A stretch of DNA of 6,218 bases, from NCBI GenBank assembly GCA_938029995.1, contig CALHGI010000387.1:1-6218 (forward strand). Direction: 5' to 3'. The notes beneath the pieces are model-generated. The model saw nothing but the letters and a program-made list of their open reading frames with translations. It made no database searches and had not been told where the DNA came from. This document shows, piece after piece, positions 1 to 6,167 of this stretch; the first letter of the stretch is position 1; each line of letters starts with the position of its first letter. This stretch comes from an uncultured cyanobacterium. Its GTDB lineage: Bacteria; Cyanobacteriota; Cyanobacteriia; Phormidesmidales; Phormidesmidaceae. A program made the translations under genes and the position numbers.

Positions 1-380
1 TTGGTCTGATGAAGGGTGAGAGGACACGCTTGGCTCTTTACTGTGAACCTACCGTGTCTGCCCATCTTTGACTAGGGTTCAGAGGCCTGCATTACTCTGC
101 CTTAGCAAGCCATGGTGAATGTAGAACCTTGGGCTCTCATCCCCCAACCCCCTTCTCCCCCAGGGAGAAGGGGGCTATTCAAAGTCCTCTTCCCTGGAGG
201 GGAAGGGGGCTCTACTCAAAGTCCTTCTCCCCAGGGAGAAGGATTTAGGATGAGGGGCAATGCAGGAGCAGGCGCTACTTTCCAGCCCAATTCTCCCACC
301 GAAGCCATCCCCAAGGCGCGTTAGCCCAGGGACGCAATCCGTCCGCCACTTATCCATACGCCGCAGCTACTCCTAACCCA
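1..380. other. Gene-poor left edge containing a hairpin repeat
   Basis: I see no supported gene in these 380 bases. Bases 136-257 are a C/G-rich palindromic repeat, listed separately. Bases 1-135 show no recognisable RNA gene or hairpin. A plus-strand frame is open from the left edge to a TGA at 69-71 (22 codons), too short to call a gene end. Short open frames that cross the repeat on either strand are products of its low-complexity C/G composition. The stretch from 258 to 380 leads to the stop codon of the minus-strand 627-residue gene and would be its 3' flank. Confidence 0.6.
136..257. repeat. C/G-rich triple-hairpin intergenic repeat
   Basis: The element is built from three consecutive inverted repeats. 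The first has perfect 12-bp arms, CCCCCTTCTCCC at 148-159 and its complement at 163-174, with a 3-nt loop. The second pairs CTTCCC at 189-194 with GGGAAG at 200-205 and extends imperfectly. The third pairs 222-231 with 234-243. The phrase TCAAAGTCCT occurs twice (about 179-188 and 217-226), showing internal duplication. CTCATCC at 136-142 is complementary to GGATGAG at 248-254, so the whole element can close as one large imperfect palindrome. Such C/G-rich repeats are commonly scattered between genes in filamentous cyanobacteria. It lies past the 3' end of the minus-strand 627-residue gene, where it could stabilise or terminate transcripts; that role is inference. Confidence 0.8.
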
Positions 381-2264
381 TTACGCGTCTCTCCCCTCAC
401 ACTTCTCGTCCGTTTGCTGAATCCATTGATGCAACAAATGCCAGCAGGGCAGAAAATGCTCAGCTAACATGGCATCCATCTGCCAGAAGTTACTGTAGCT
501 GTCCCCGGAACAAAAACAGCCAATAAAAATCATTAACAGATCGTGGTAGAGCGGCGGACAGGAAGCGTTTTGCACTAGCCCTACGGTCACATCCCGACAG
601 GCATCGACACATAAATGGTTGATGGTGTTTTGTAGGTAAACCAGGTTGGTGGCGGCCTGGCCAAAAATCCCTGAGGTGGATTTTAGGGATGGTAAATAAT
701 GTTGTCGATAATCATCTAAAAAGATCTCATGGAGACGGCTAAGCTGTTGTTTTAGATGGGTTTTTAACTCTAAAGATGGAGAGCGCATACCTTGGTCTTG
801 CCAGATGGAGAGAATCTCCTGTTCTAACGGAGAGGTTTCCATGGCGGAAATATTGATTTCCATCAGGGGATTGATCACCCGGATAAACAAAAAGTCTAGA
901 TCAATCAAACTAAGGTCCAGTTTGACCGGCGCTGTTTTGAAGACGGAGGAACTGGGTAGCTCATTGGAGGCATCGGGGTTGCGCCAGACAAACTTAAACT
1001 CGGCCACATCTGCCATCATTTCGGCAATCAGGTGGGTGAACACCAGGCCCAGCCGCTGGCGCACTTCCCCATGGAAAAAGTCATGGGCTTTGGGTTCGTC
1101 TAGGGTGACTTTATCGCCCATGGGGTGGAACAGTTCGCGACAGGCCACGGGACCCTGGTGGGTATAGGCCGTTTCCCCGGCCCGCAATGGATCATCGCAG
1201 TGGGCCAAAATGGCATAGTCGGCTTGGAACTGGGTCATCATCAGCTGCCAATAGTGACCCCAAATATCATGGATTAGGAAGGCTTCGGCTTTGTCGGCGG
1301 GTAAAACGCTGACGGAGGTGGAGAGGGCCTTGATGATGGTGTCTATGGGCTCACCTAGGTGCTGGGCGATGTGGGTAACCCAGGCGGTGCTGATGTGTCT
1401 GGGCTGGCAGGGGCCAAAGGTGGGAAACCGACGAAACTGATCAAAGCTAAAGGCTTCCATGGATTCGTATAGTTCCTGGAGGCATGGCTGCTCGGCGGCG
1501 GGCACCTGGTCGGCTAGGTCCGTGGCATCACTGGGCAGACAAAAGTAAATCTGGAGTGGGGTGTAGATAATATCTACGGCGGGTAGGGTAATGCCAAACA
1601 GATGTTTGAATAGGGCGGCGGCCTGTATCCGCTGCATGGGGCCCATGGGGGCTGCGGTGTTGCCGGTTTGCTGGGCCAGCCCCACACTGTTAAGGACGCT
1701 TTGAATGGTGGAAACCTGGTGGGCAATGCGCTGATCCACCTGCTGCACCATGGCTTCTAGGGCCCCTTGGTTGGTTCGGTGGCCCTGGTCAGTGGCCCGG
1801 TCGGTGGTCTGGTCGGTGAGCTGGTCGGTGAGCTGGAAGTGGGTGCAGAGGGATGAGATCGCATCCGCCGACTCCAACACCACAGGCACCTGGTCTGGCA
1901 CCTGTTTACTCAGGGTGGGCGACGCCAGGGTGCCCTGCCACCCATGCCCCGCCAGTTGGTGATAGCGCCGCACCAAGAGTGCCGCCTGCACAAATGCCTG
2001 CCGCACCGGTTTAGGAATCGTGGCCGCCGGTTTTAAGCCATCGGTTAAAGCATGGCGTTGGTGGGTGGCCAGCTCAGCCTGTAGCCCCTTGAGTCGCTGT
2101 TGCTGCCGCCGATAAAAAGGCTCATTGGCCTCGGGTGTTTGCCCCCGTCGTCTTAAACAACGGGCAATATCTAACACCTCTGCCAGAATCTTTGACAGCG
2201 CCTCTGGCCGAGATTCCGGCCGAGACTCCAGAGATTCCTGATCGACCAAGGGGTTGCGCGTCAT
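381..2264 (-). CDS. Uncharacterised 627-residue protein with HDxxGH motif
   Basis: I do not recognise the family. The ATG at 2262-2264 is the first in frame. It has no clear Shine-Dalgarno site, and the next methionine lies far downstream, so this start is the best choice. No signal peptide or convincing membrane helix is visible, so a soluble cytoplasmic protein is likely. The N-terminal ~200 residues are Gln/Arg-rich and helical-looking, with two low-complexity stretches of 4-residue repeats (residues 10-21, ESLE/SRPE type; residues 145-160, TDQ type). The C-terminal two thirds look like a folded domain rich in His, Trp and Phe. Residues 332-337 read HDIWGH, followed by Glu377 and then by HLIAEMMADVAEF at 411-423 with Glu415, Asp419 and Glu422. 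These acidic and histidine positions could form a metal site, but I cannot confirm it. It lies 242 bp downstream of the OmpA-type gene on the same strand. Coding is well supported by length and codon character; function is unknown. Confidence 0.85.
   Translation of the reverse strand: MTRNPLVDQESLESRPESRPEALSKILAEVLDIARCLRRRGQTPEANEPFYRRQQQRLKGLQAELATHQRHALTDGLKPAATIPKPVRQAFVQAALLVRRYHQLAGHGWQGTLASPTLSKQVPDQVPVVLESADAISSLCTHFQLTDQLTDQTTDRATDQGHRTNQGALEAMVQQVDQRIAHQVSTIQSVLNSVGLAQQTGNTAAPMGPMQRIQAAALFKHLFGITLPAVDIIYTPLQIYFCLPSDATDLADQVPAAEQPCLQELYESMEAFSFDQFRRFPTFGPCQPRHISTAWVTHIAQHLGEPIDTIIKALSTSVSVLPADKAEAFLIHDIWGHYWQLMMTQFQADYAILAHCDDPLRAGETAYTHQGPVACRELFHPMGDKVTLDEPKAHDFFHGEVRQRLGLVFTHLIAEMMADVAEFKFVWRNPDASNELPSSSVFKTAPVKLDLSLIDLDFLFIRVINPLMEINISAMETSPLEQEILSIWQDQGMRSPSLELKTHLKQQLSRLHEIFLDDYRQHYLPSLKSTSGIFGQAATNLVYLQNTINHLCVDACRDVTVGLVQNASCPPLYHDLLMIFIGCFCSGDSYSNFWQMDAMLAEHFLPCWHLLHQWIQQTDEKCEGRDA
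1785..1832 (-). repeat. 12-bp tandem repeat encoding TDQ units
   Basis: Four copies of a degenerate 12-bp unit (plus-strand form CTGGTCGGTGAG) lie in tandem inside the 627-residue gene. On the coding strand they give LTDQ-LTDQ-TTDR-ATDQ at residues 145-160. The unit length is a multiple of three, so changes in copy number would keep the frame. The repeat sits between the N-terminal helical part and the larger C-terminal domain, as expected for a flexible linker. Confidence 0.75.
2202..2237 (-). repeat. Short 12-bp tandem repeat near N-terminus (SRPE units)
   Basis: Three consecutive 12-bp units encode ESLE-SRPE-SRPE-like residues (10-21) of the 627-residue protein. The last two units are nearly identical at the DNA level and the first is diverged. 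Like the TDQ repeat in the same gene, it has a 12-bp period and preserves the reading frame. Confidence 0.55.
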
Positions 2265-2506
2265 GGGTTTAAGGGAGATAAAATTTCAATTGCCGTGGCT
2301 GATGGAGGGGAGGCCCCGATCTGTCAGACGTGCTATATGCCAGCATCTGGTAGATACAGTCATCTCGAAGATCCGCCTCCCACCAATTCAGCAACGACGA
2401 ACCATCGGAGAGAGCCGAGGGCTGCCTCCATAGCTGTTGTTCTATAGCGGTTTGAATGGGACAGTCGGTTTGTTAACCATGGTGCCCAAGCCATCGGCCG
2501 CAGCGA

Positions 2507-4048
2507 TTATTGATTGATCCGCACCAGCCGGATTTCGGTTCGCTGATTGCGGGGATCTTTCTCGGGAATGCCCGGTAATGGAGCACTAAACCCCTTGCCC
2601 TCCGCCAAAATATTGTGACTAACGGACTGACTCTTCAAATAGGCCACGACGGCTTCTGCCCGCTTCTGGCTCAGGGTCTGGTTCAGGGCGGCTGAGCCGG
2701 TTTTAGACGTGTGGCCAATGACCTGTACCGCAATGGTTTCCCGATTAAATTCATTAATCTCGGAGGCCAGCTGGGCCAGGGTTTTCTGCCCCTCGGCCGC
2801 TAATGTGGCAGAGCCCGTGCCAAAGTTCACTTCGCCCCTGACCTGGAGGTCGCCAATGGGCTGGGAATTTTGAATGGCCTCGGGGGTGAGCTGGGTTTGG
2901 GCCGCCGGTGTATTCGCTTCCCCGGTCAAAAATTTGGCCAGTTCCGGATCGTCCGCCTGCACCAGCTGAATTAACGATTCGGTGTTGGCCACCGCTTCGG
3001 CAATAAATTGGCTACTGTACAGTTCATTGGCGGCGGGCACCTGGGACAATTGGCCCGACAGGACCAAAATCGCCGCCGTTGCATCAATCCGTTTGGCCAG
3101 GGTGCCATCCTCCATCCATCGCCCCGACTCGACCGCCGTAAAGAAATCAATCCCGCTGACCACTGCATTGGTTTGGGCCGGGGACAGTTGACCATCGGTT
3201 TGAATCAAGGTTTTGAGCTGGCTATCGTCGCGGGCCGATTGATCCATGCGCCGATAGTAGGTGGATAGAAACTCCGTGAGCTGCTCTTTCTCTTGGTCAA
3301 TCACCCGATCTGAGGCCACAATGACGTCCAAAATGGCATTGGGGGCATCTTTGCTGGAGAGCACCACCGTATGGCCCCGGTCCCGGGCTTGGCTAACAAA
3401 GGGTTCCCACAGCACCGCCACCGCAATATTTTGGTTGGGGTCCTGGAGGGCTTGCCACGCTTCCGACGCTTCTGCCACCTTCAGCTGTTTGAAATCCGAT
3501 AGGTTAAAGCCATCAAAACGAATATCTAAGACCTGGGCTAGGAACTCGCTGGGGGTATCCGCCGCATAGGCCAGACTCATGGGCTGTCCCTGGGCCACCA
3601 GCTGGCTCAGGTCGTTTAGGGAGTTGAGTTGTGAATACTTAGGGGTATTGAGCACCACCGCATCGGCCCCCACCGTACGATCCAGTAGGCCAATAATTTT
3701 GCCCGCTGGCTGGTGCTTTAGATACTGATCTAGGGTGGTGACAATCAGATCGGCATCGCCTGTCCTTAGGCTGGCTGCCCGTTCTGCCTGGTCAAATTCA
3801 TTGTCATAGCTGAGCGATAGGCCTGCCTGCTCTAGCTCCTCTTGAAATTCTGGAGCGCGAAATGTGCTGTAGCCGCTAAAGGTGTCCCCTAGGATGACCA
3901 GCTCATCTGAGTTGCCGGAGAGGATGGACAGGGGTTGTTTTTCCCCTGAAAACAATGTGTCTTTTTGGCTCCAAACGCCTAACGATACTGCGGCAATGCC
4001 CAGAATATAAACAATTGGCGGAGGACCACCTCTACGCTTTGACACCAC
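2507..4048 (-). CDS. Substrate-binding domain / OmpA-like fusion protein
   Basis: This is a membrane-anchored envelope protein. The N-terminus has a positive patch (KRRGG, residues 4-8) and one hydrophobic segment at about 11-26. There is no lipobox cysteine or clear signal-peptidase site, so it probably stays as an anchor with the rest in the periplasm. Residues ~48-270 resemble a type-2 periplasmic binding fold of the NMT1/phosphate-binding kind, including the LWEPF motif at 213-217. Residues ~400-511 are an OmpA C-terminal-like domain: GEVNFGTGSATL, then GHTSKTGS at 445-452, LSQKRAEAV at 459-467 and NQRTEIRLV at 501-509. The Asp that binds diaminopimelate in classical OmpA domains is Ser448 here, while the partner Arg463 is kept. 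Two GTG codons are in tandem (4048 and 4045). The strong GGAGGAG at 4052-4058 lies 3 nt from the first and 6 nt from the second, so the second may be the real start. It lies 161 bp downstream of the PspA-like gene on the same strand, suggesting a shared envelope role. Ligand unknown. Confidence 0.9.
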   Translation of the reverse strand: MVSKRRGGPPPIVYILGIAAVSLGVWSQKDTLFSGEKQPLSILSGNSDELVILGDTFSGYSTFRAPEFQEELEQAGLSLSYDNEFDQAERAASLRTGDADLIVTTLDQYLKHQPAGKIIGLLDRTVGADAVVLNTPKYSQLNSLNDLSQLVAQGQPMSLAYAADTPSEFLAQVLDIRFDGFNLSDFKQLKVAEASEAWQALQDPNQNIAVAVLWEPFVSQARDRGHTVVLSSKDAPNAILDVIVASDRVIDQEKEQLTEFLSTYYRRMDQSARDDSQLKTLIQTDGQLSPAQTNAVVSGIDFFTAVESGRWMEDGTLAKRIDATAAILVLSGQLSQVPAANELYSSQFIAEAVANTESLIQLVQADDPELAKFLTGEANTPAAQTQLTPEAIQNSQPIGDLQVRGEVNFGTGSATLAAEGQKTLAQLASEINEFNRETIAVQVIGHTSKTGSAALNQTLSQKRAEAVVAYLKSQSVSHNILAEGKGFSAPLPGIPEKDPRNQRTEIRLVRINQ

Positions 4049-4051
4049 AAA

Positions 4052-4058
4052 CTCCTCC
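4052..4058 (-). promoter_or_regulatory. Strong Shine-Dalgarno for the OmpA-fusion gene
   Basis: GGAGGAG on the minus strand lies 3 nt before the GTG at 4048 and 6 nt before the adjacent in-frame GTG at 4045. The spacing favours the second GTG, giving 512 rather than 513 residues. The site is much stronger than anything in front of the two other minus-strand genes. Confidence 0.75.
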
Positions 4059-4121
4059 AGTACTTTTCCCTACAGCTATCTACAGGTCAGGTCTTCCTTG
4101 GTCAGAAATATGACAGAGATG

Positions 4122-4187
4122 CCCTATGGCTCTATGGCCCCTATGGTAATAAAACCCACAGTTATAGCTGTCATAACCATAGTTATG
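4122..4187. promoter_or_regulatory. Dyad and repeated CTATGG patch between two genes
   Basis: The gap between the PspA-like and OmpA-fusion genes holds three CTATGG copies at 4124-4129, 4132-4137 and 4141-4146, and an inverted copy (CCATAG) at 4177-4182. The inverted copy is the centre of a dyad, CATAACCATAGTTATG at 4172-4187, with perfect 6-bp arms. A weaker dyad, ACAG...CTGT, lies at about 4158-4171. Read on the minus strand, the dyads are followed by GTGGGTTTTATT, so they might act as a weak terminator or attenuator after the PspA-like gene. Equally, they could bind a regulator of the downstream gene. Neither role can be decided from sequence alone. Confidence 0.3.
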
Positions 4188-4209
4188 ATTGCCTATCTGG
4201 TTTCTAAGC

Positions 4210-4944
4210 TTAAGCCTTTTTTCCAGGGGGGTGTTTGCTCTCATTCATGTTCTGAAGCCGCCGAGTAATTTCTGCCTGTTGTTCCATGGGGCCAAAGTCG
4301 GCTTCTAATGGATCGGTGGATTTTACGGAGAGTTCCACGTAGGCTCGCTTTTCTAGGTAACGGGCATGTACGGAATTTTTGGCTTCTTCAAACTGGGCTC
4401 GGGCCGATGCCATGTCTTCTTCATTGTGGGTCTCGGCAATGGCGGTTAATGCGTCGTTCACCTCGGTTAGGTTCTTGAGGGCCTGCAGGTCACTTTTATA
4501 GCTTTCTAGGCGGGTCCGTTCCTGGCGTAATTTAGCTTGGGAGGCGTTGACAAATTTCTCTGCCTGCTCCACCTGGGCTTCCAATTGGGGTAGCAGTTTT
4601 TCTAGCTGTATGACCCTCTCGATCGCATTCGTTGCATCGTTTATACGCCCTTCGTTCTGGGCATTCTGGGCAATTTTTTCTGTCCGCTCCAGCTGCCGAA
4701 TCTTTTGGATATAGGCAGCCTTTGCTTTCTGATAGGTGGCATATTGCTGGTTTGTGGCATTGGCCAGCTGCTGCACCGAACTTTGCATGGCTTTAAGGGA
4801 TGCTTCGGCCGTTGCGATCGCATCATCATCTTGATCCACATCGGCCCCAGGACTATCCTCAGGAATGCCCCATAGCCAATTCCATACACCTAGGGTAGCC
4901 TTACCGCCACGCTCCCCCATCAACCAATAAATGGCCTTTTTCAT
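4210..4944 (-). CDS. PspA/IM30-like coiled-coil protein
   Basis: The predicted product is a 244-residue, mostly helical protein. PspA/IM30 proteins oligomerise on the cytoplasmic side of membranes and protect or remodel them under stress. Residues 1-28 (MKKAIYWLMGERGG... to WNWLWG) are aromatic and basic, comparable in position to the membrane-binding helix 0 of PspA. Residues ~40-200 form a long charged coiled coil, and EEDMASARAQFEEA at 175-188 resembles the late PspA helix pattern (DEAMARFE). The tail, 210-244, is polar and ends in a Lys-rich stretch. There is no signal peptide. I chose the ATG at 4944 because MKKAIYWLMGER matches how I recall cyanobacterial relatives beginning. The frame stays open upstream to a TTG at 5034, but those 30 residues lack a ribosome site and look untranslated. 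No clear Shine-Dalgarno site precedes 4944; a TATAGT box (4990-4995) about 46 bp upstream could be a -10 element. Family assignment is moderate; it could be a generic coiled-coil paralogue. Confidence 0.72.
   Translation of the reverse strand: MKKAIYWLMGERGGKATLGVWNWLWGIPEDSPGADVDQDDDAIATAEASLKAMQSSVQQLANATNQQYATYQKAKAAYIQKIRQLERTEKIAQNAQNEGRINDATNAIERVIQLEKLLPQLEAQVEQAEKFVNASQAKLRQERTRLESYKSDLQALKNLTEVNDALTAIAETHNEEDMASARAQFEEAKNSVHARYLEKRAYVELSVKSTDPLEADFGPMEQQAEITRRLQNMNESKHPPGKKA
4814..4821. repeat. HIP1 octamer GCGATCGC
   Basis: This is a perfect copy of the highly iterated palindrome of cyanobacterial genomes, inside the PspA-like gene. Near matches occur at 4619-4626 (TCGATCGC) and around 1857-1863. 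It supports a cyanobacterial origin. Confidence 0.75.
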
Positions 4945-5288
4945 GTGTTGTAACCGTGAAAACAGTGATCGATGTAGCCGTTGCCCATAACTATAGAAAA
5001 TCCGATATATAAAACCCGAACTCCATAACCCCAATGCAAAATGGATAATTTTTCAGGGGATGGGCCTTGCCCTAAACCTTCGATATCGGGAGCACTTAGC
5101 CAGGATTTTTCCATATCCGAGCATTGAGCCATCCCATCGGAGTATGCCCTAAGCATCTCTCCTATCCTAATCAATGGGATAACCGCTACAAGTATTACTT
5201 CAAACAATTCACAGAGAATTCCTAATGGATTCACTGCCCAGAGATCTTTTACCGGTGTTCCGTACCAATGCCCTGCACAGATTCCTTG

Positions 5289-5300
5289 TGATCGCGATCA
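5289..5300. other. Perfect 12-bp palindrome TGATCGCGATCA
   Basis: The site is self-complementary over 12 bp and sits in the divergent intergenic region, 129 bp before the DM13 start codon. It contains two GATC sites and resembles a rearranged HIP1 core. It may be a methylation-rich HIP1-like site or an operator; the sequence does not distinguish these. Confidence 0.4.
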
Positions 5301-5414
5301 TCCATTCCTCTCAGACTTTTTCAGATAACGCTTACTAAGCTCTTAGATGTCCATCAACGGGGCCTCAGCCATCCCCTCGATAGTAGTAATTGAAGCAACA
5401 CACCTGCACTCCTT

Positions 5415-5419
5415 AGGAG
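5415..5419 (+). promoter_or_regulatory. Shine-Dalgarno of the DM13 gene
   Basis: AGGAG ends 9 nt before the ATG at 5429. It fixes the start, and the peptide that follows reads directly as a signal sequence. Confidence 0.75.
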
Positions 5420-5428
5420 AACACAACC

Positions 5429-5890
5429 ATGAAAAATCTACTTTCCACCGGCCTATCCGCCCTCATGCTCACCGCCGTCCTTGTGCCCATGGCCCAAACC
5501 GTTACCGTTGATGACGCCATGGCTGCGCAACCCAGCATTACCCAAGCCGCTGCTAAAACATTGCTCACTTCCGGTCAGTTTGTCACCGTTGATCAAGGCC
5601 ATGCCACCACTGGCTCCGCCCGCATTGTGGAGAAAAACGGCCAGCGCATTCTTGAATTTGATGGAGCCTTTGACACCGCCCGTGGGCCCGCTGTTCAGGT
5701 TGTCCTTTACAAAGGGGATACGGTTCCCGTTAGCTTGGCTGAGAGTGATTACGTTGTCATCGACGATCTAAAAAGCTTCGAAGGCTCCCAGGGCTATGTT
5801 TTACCCGCCGACCTCAACCTTGCCGACTACGGTTCCGTCGCCATCTGGTGTGCCGAGTTCAACGTCACCTTTGGCTACGCCGATCTTTAA
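5429..5890 (+). CDS. Secreted DM13-domain protein
   Basis: The product has 153 residues. Residues 1-32 look like an export signal: basic MKN, a hydrophobic core LLSTGLSALMLTAVLVPMA, and an AMA-A site at 30-33. The mature protein would be about 120 residues in the periplasm, thylakoid lumen or outside the cell. Residues ~45-153 match the DM13 pattern: SGQF at 48-51, GSARIV at 62-67, ILEFDGAF at 74-81, GPAVQVVLY at 86-94, GYVLP at 122-126 and the closing VAIWCAEFNVTFGYADL (137-153). Cys141, the only cysteine, falls in the IWCxxFxVxFG motif where DM13 domains carry their near-invariant cysteine. That residue has been proposed to serve redox or electron transfer; the function is not proven. AGGAG at 5415-5419 is 9 nt before the ATG, a good ribosome site. 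The gene stands alone, divergent from the PspA-like gene and followed by a hairpin. Confidence 0.9.
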   Translation: MKNLLSTGLSALMLTAVLVPMAQTVTVDDAMAAQPSITQAAAKTLLTSGQFVTVDQGHATTGSARIVEKNGQRILEFDGAFDTARGPAVQVVLYKGDTVPVSLAESDYVVIDDLKSFEGSQGYVLPADLNLADYGSVAIWCAEFNVTFGYADL

Positions 5891-5912
5891 ATTGGGATAA
5901 TAACCATCCTTA

Positions 5913-5948
5913 AGGGGCCCTTGAAATCATTGCTATTCAAGGGCCCTT
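5913..5948 (+). terminator. Strong hairpin after the DM13 gene
   Basis: GGGCCCTTGAA at 5915-5925 pairs perfectly with TTCAAGGGCCC at 5936-5946 around a 10-nt loop. Two further pairs (one G-U, one A-U) extend the stem to 13 bp at 5913-5948. The stem starts 23 nt after the stop codon, where a terminator is expected. No T-run follows on either strand, so it is not a textbook intrinsic terminator and may instead protect the mRNA 3' end. The right arm includes a perfect 12-bp palindrome, CAAGGGCCCTTG (5938-5949). Confidence 0.6.
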
Positions 5949-6167
5949 GAGGCTTATGGGGCATCGTATCGGCCAGTATTGCTCGATTTTCCTGGACCTT
6001 TCCATTGGCAATCTGTGGTGAACTGCATGGCAATGGTCGTCTGCTACTGGCCCCTTTTGGGATGGGGCCAAATGTTCCATATCGCCAGCACCAAGGGGGA
6101 AACGCCGATTAGATTGCCGAGTCCAGACCCGCGCTGTTCTAATGGCTTCGACCCCACTGGCTTCAAT
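5949..6167. other. Intergenic sequence with no supported gene
   Basis: From the DM13 hairpin to the putative gene end at the right edge I see no complete gene, RNA gene or hairpin of note. A plus-strand frame from a TTG at 5979 to 6185 lacks a ribosome site and has an unlikely Pro/Phe/Trp-rich composition, so I do not call it. CTGTTCTAA occurs twice (6134-6142 and 6177-6185) with related flanks, a short direct repeat of unknown meaning. Confidence 0.45.

Larger units (their letters stand above)
4945..5428. other. Divergent intergenic region, mostly noncoding
   Basis: This 484-bp region separates the minus-strand PspA-like gene from the plus-strand DM13 gene, so both promoters should lie here. 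Visible elements are a perfect 12-bp palindrome TGATCGCGATCA at 5289-5300, a small dyad CTAAG-CT-CTTAG at 5335-5346, and a minus-strand TATAGT at 4990-4995 that could serve the PspA-like gene. I find no well-placed -35/-10 pair for the DM13 gene; the AT-rich TAGTAGTAATT at about 5382-5392 is the nearest -10-like patch. A minus-strand frame from a GTG at 5234 ends in a TGA at 4941-4943 that overlaps the ATG of the PspA-like gene. It lacks a ribosome site and is treated as doubtful. Confidence 0.5.

Noticed and set aside
136..257. CRISPR-like array suggested by the repeated C/G-rich phrases
   Set aside because: The units are palindromic, unevenly spaced and separated by 3-25 nt rather than regular unique spacers.
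112..357. Short frames on both strands across the left repeat
   Set aside because: They translate the hairpin repeat itself, with Pro/Gly-rich low-complexity products, and no ribosome site is visible.
805..1167. Plus-strand 120-codon frame inside the 627-residue gene
   Set aside because: It lies fully antisense to a long well-supported gene, has a Ser/Arg/Trp-rich composition typical of shadow frames, and has no ribosome site.
2441..2473. Minus-strand promoter for the 627-residue gene (TATAGA with a GAC-core -35)
   Set aside because: Only the -10 is good. The -35 matches the consensus at three positions and the site is about 180 bp from the start codon, so I did not list it.
3261..3569. Plus-strand 102-codon frame inside the OmpA-fusion gene
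   Set aside because: It is antisense to recognisable substrate-binding domain sequence and has shadow-like composition.
4945..5034. N-terminal extension of the PspA-like protein from a TTG at 5034
   Set aside because: It has no ribosome site. The extra 30 residues do not fit the family, whereas the ATG at 4944 begins a typical helix-0-like segment.
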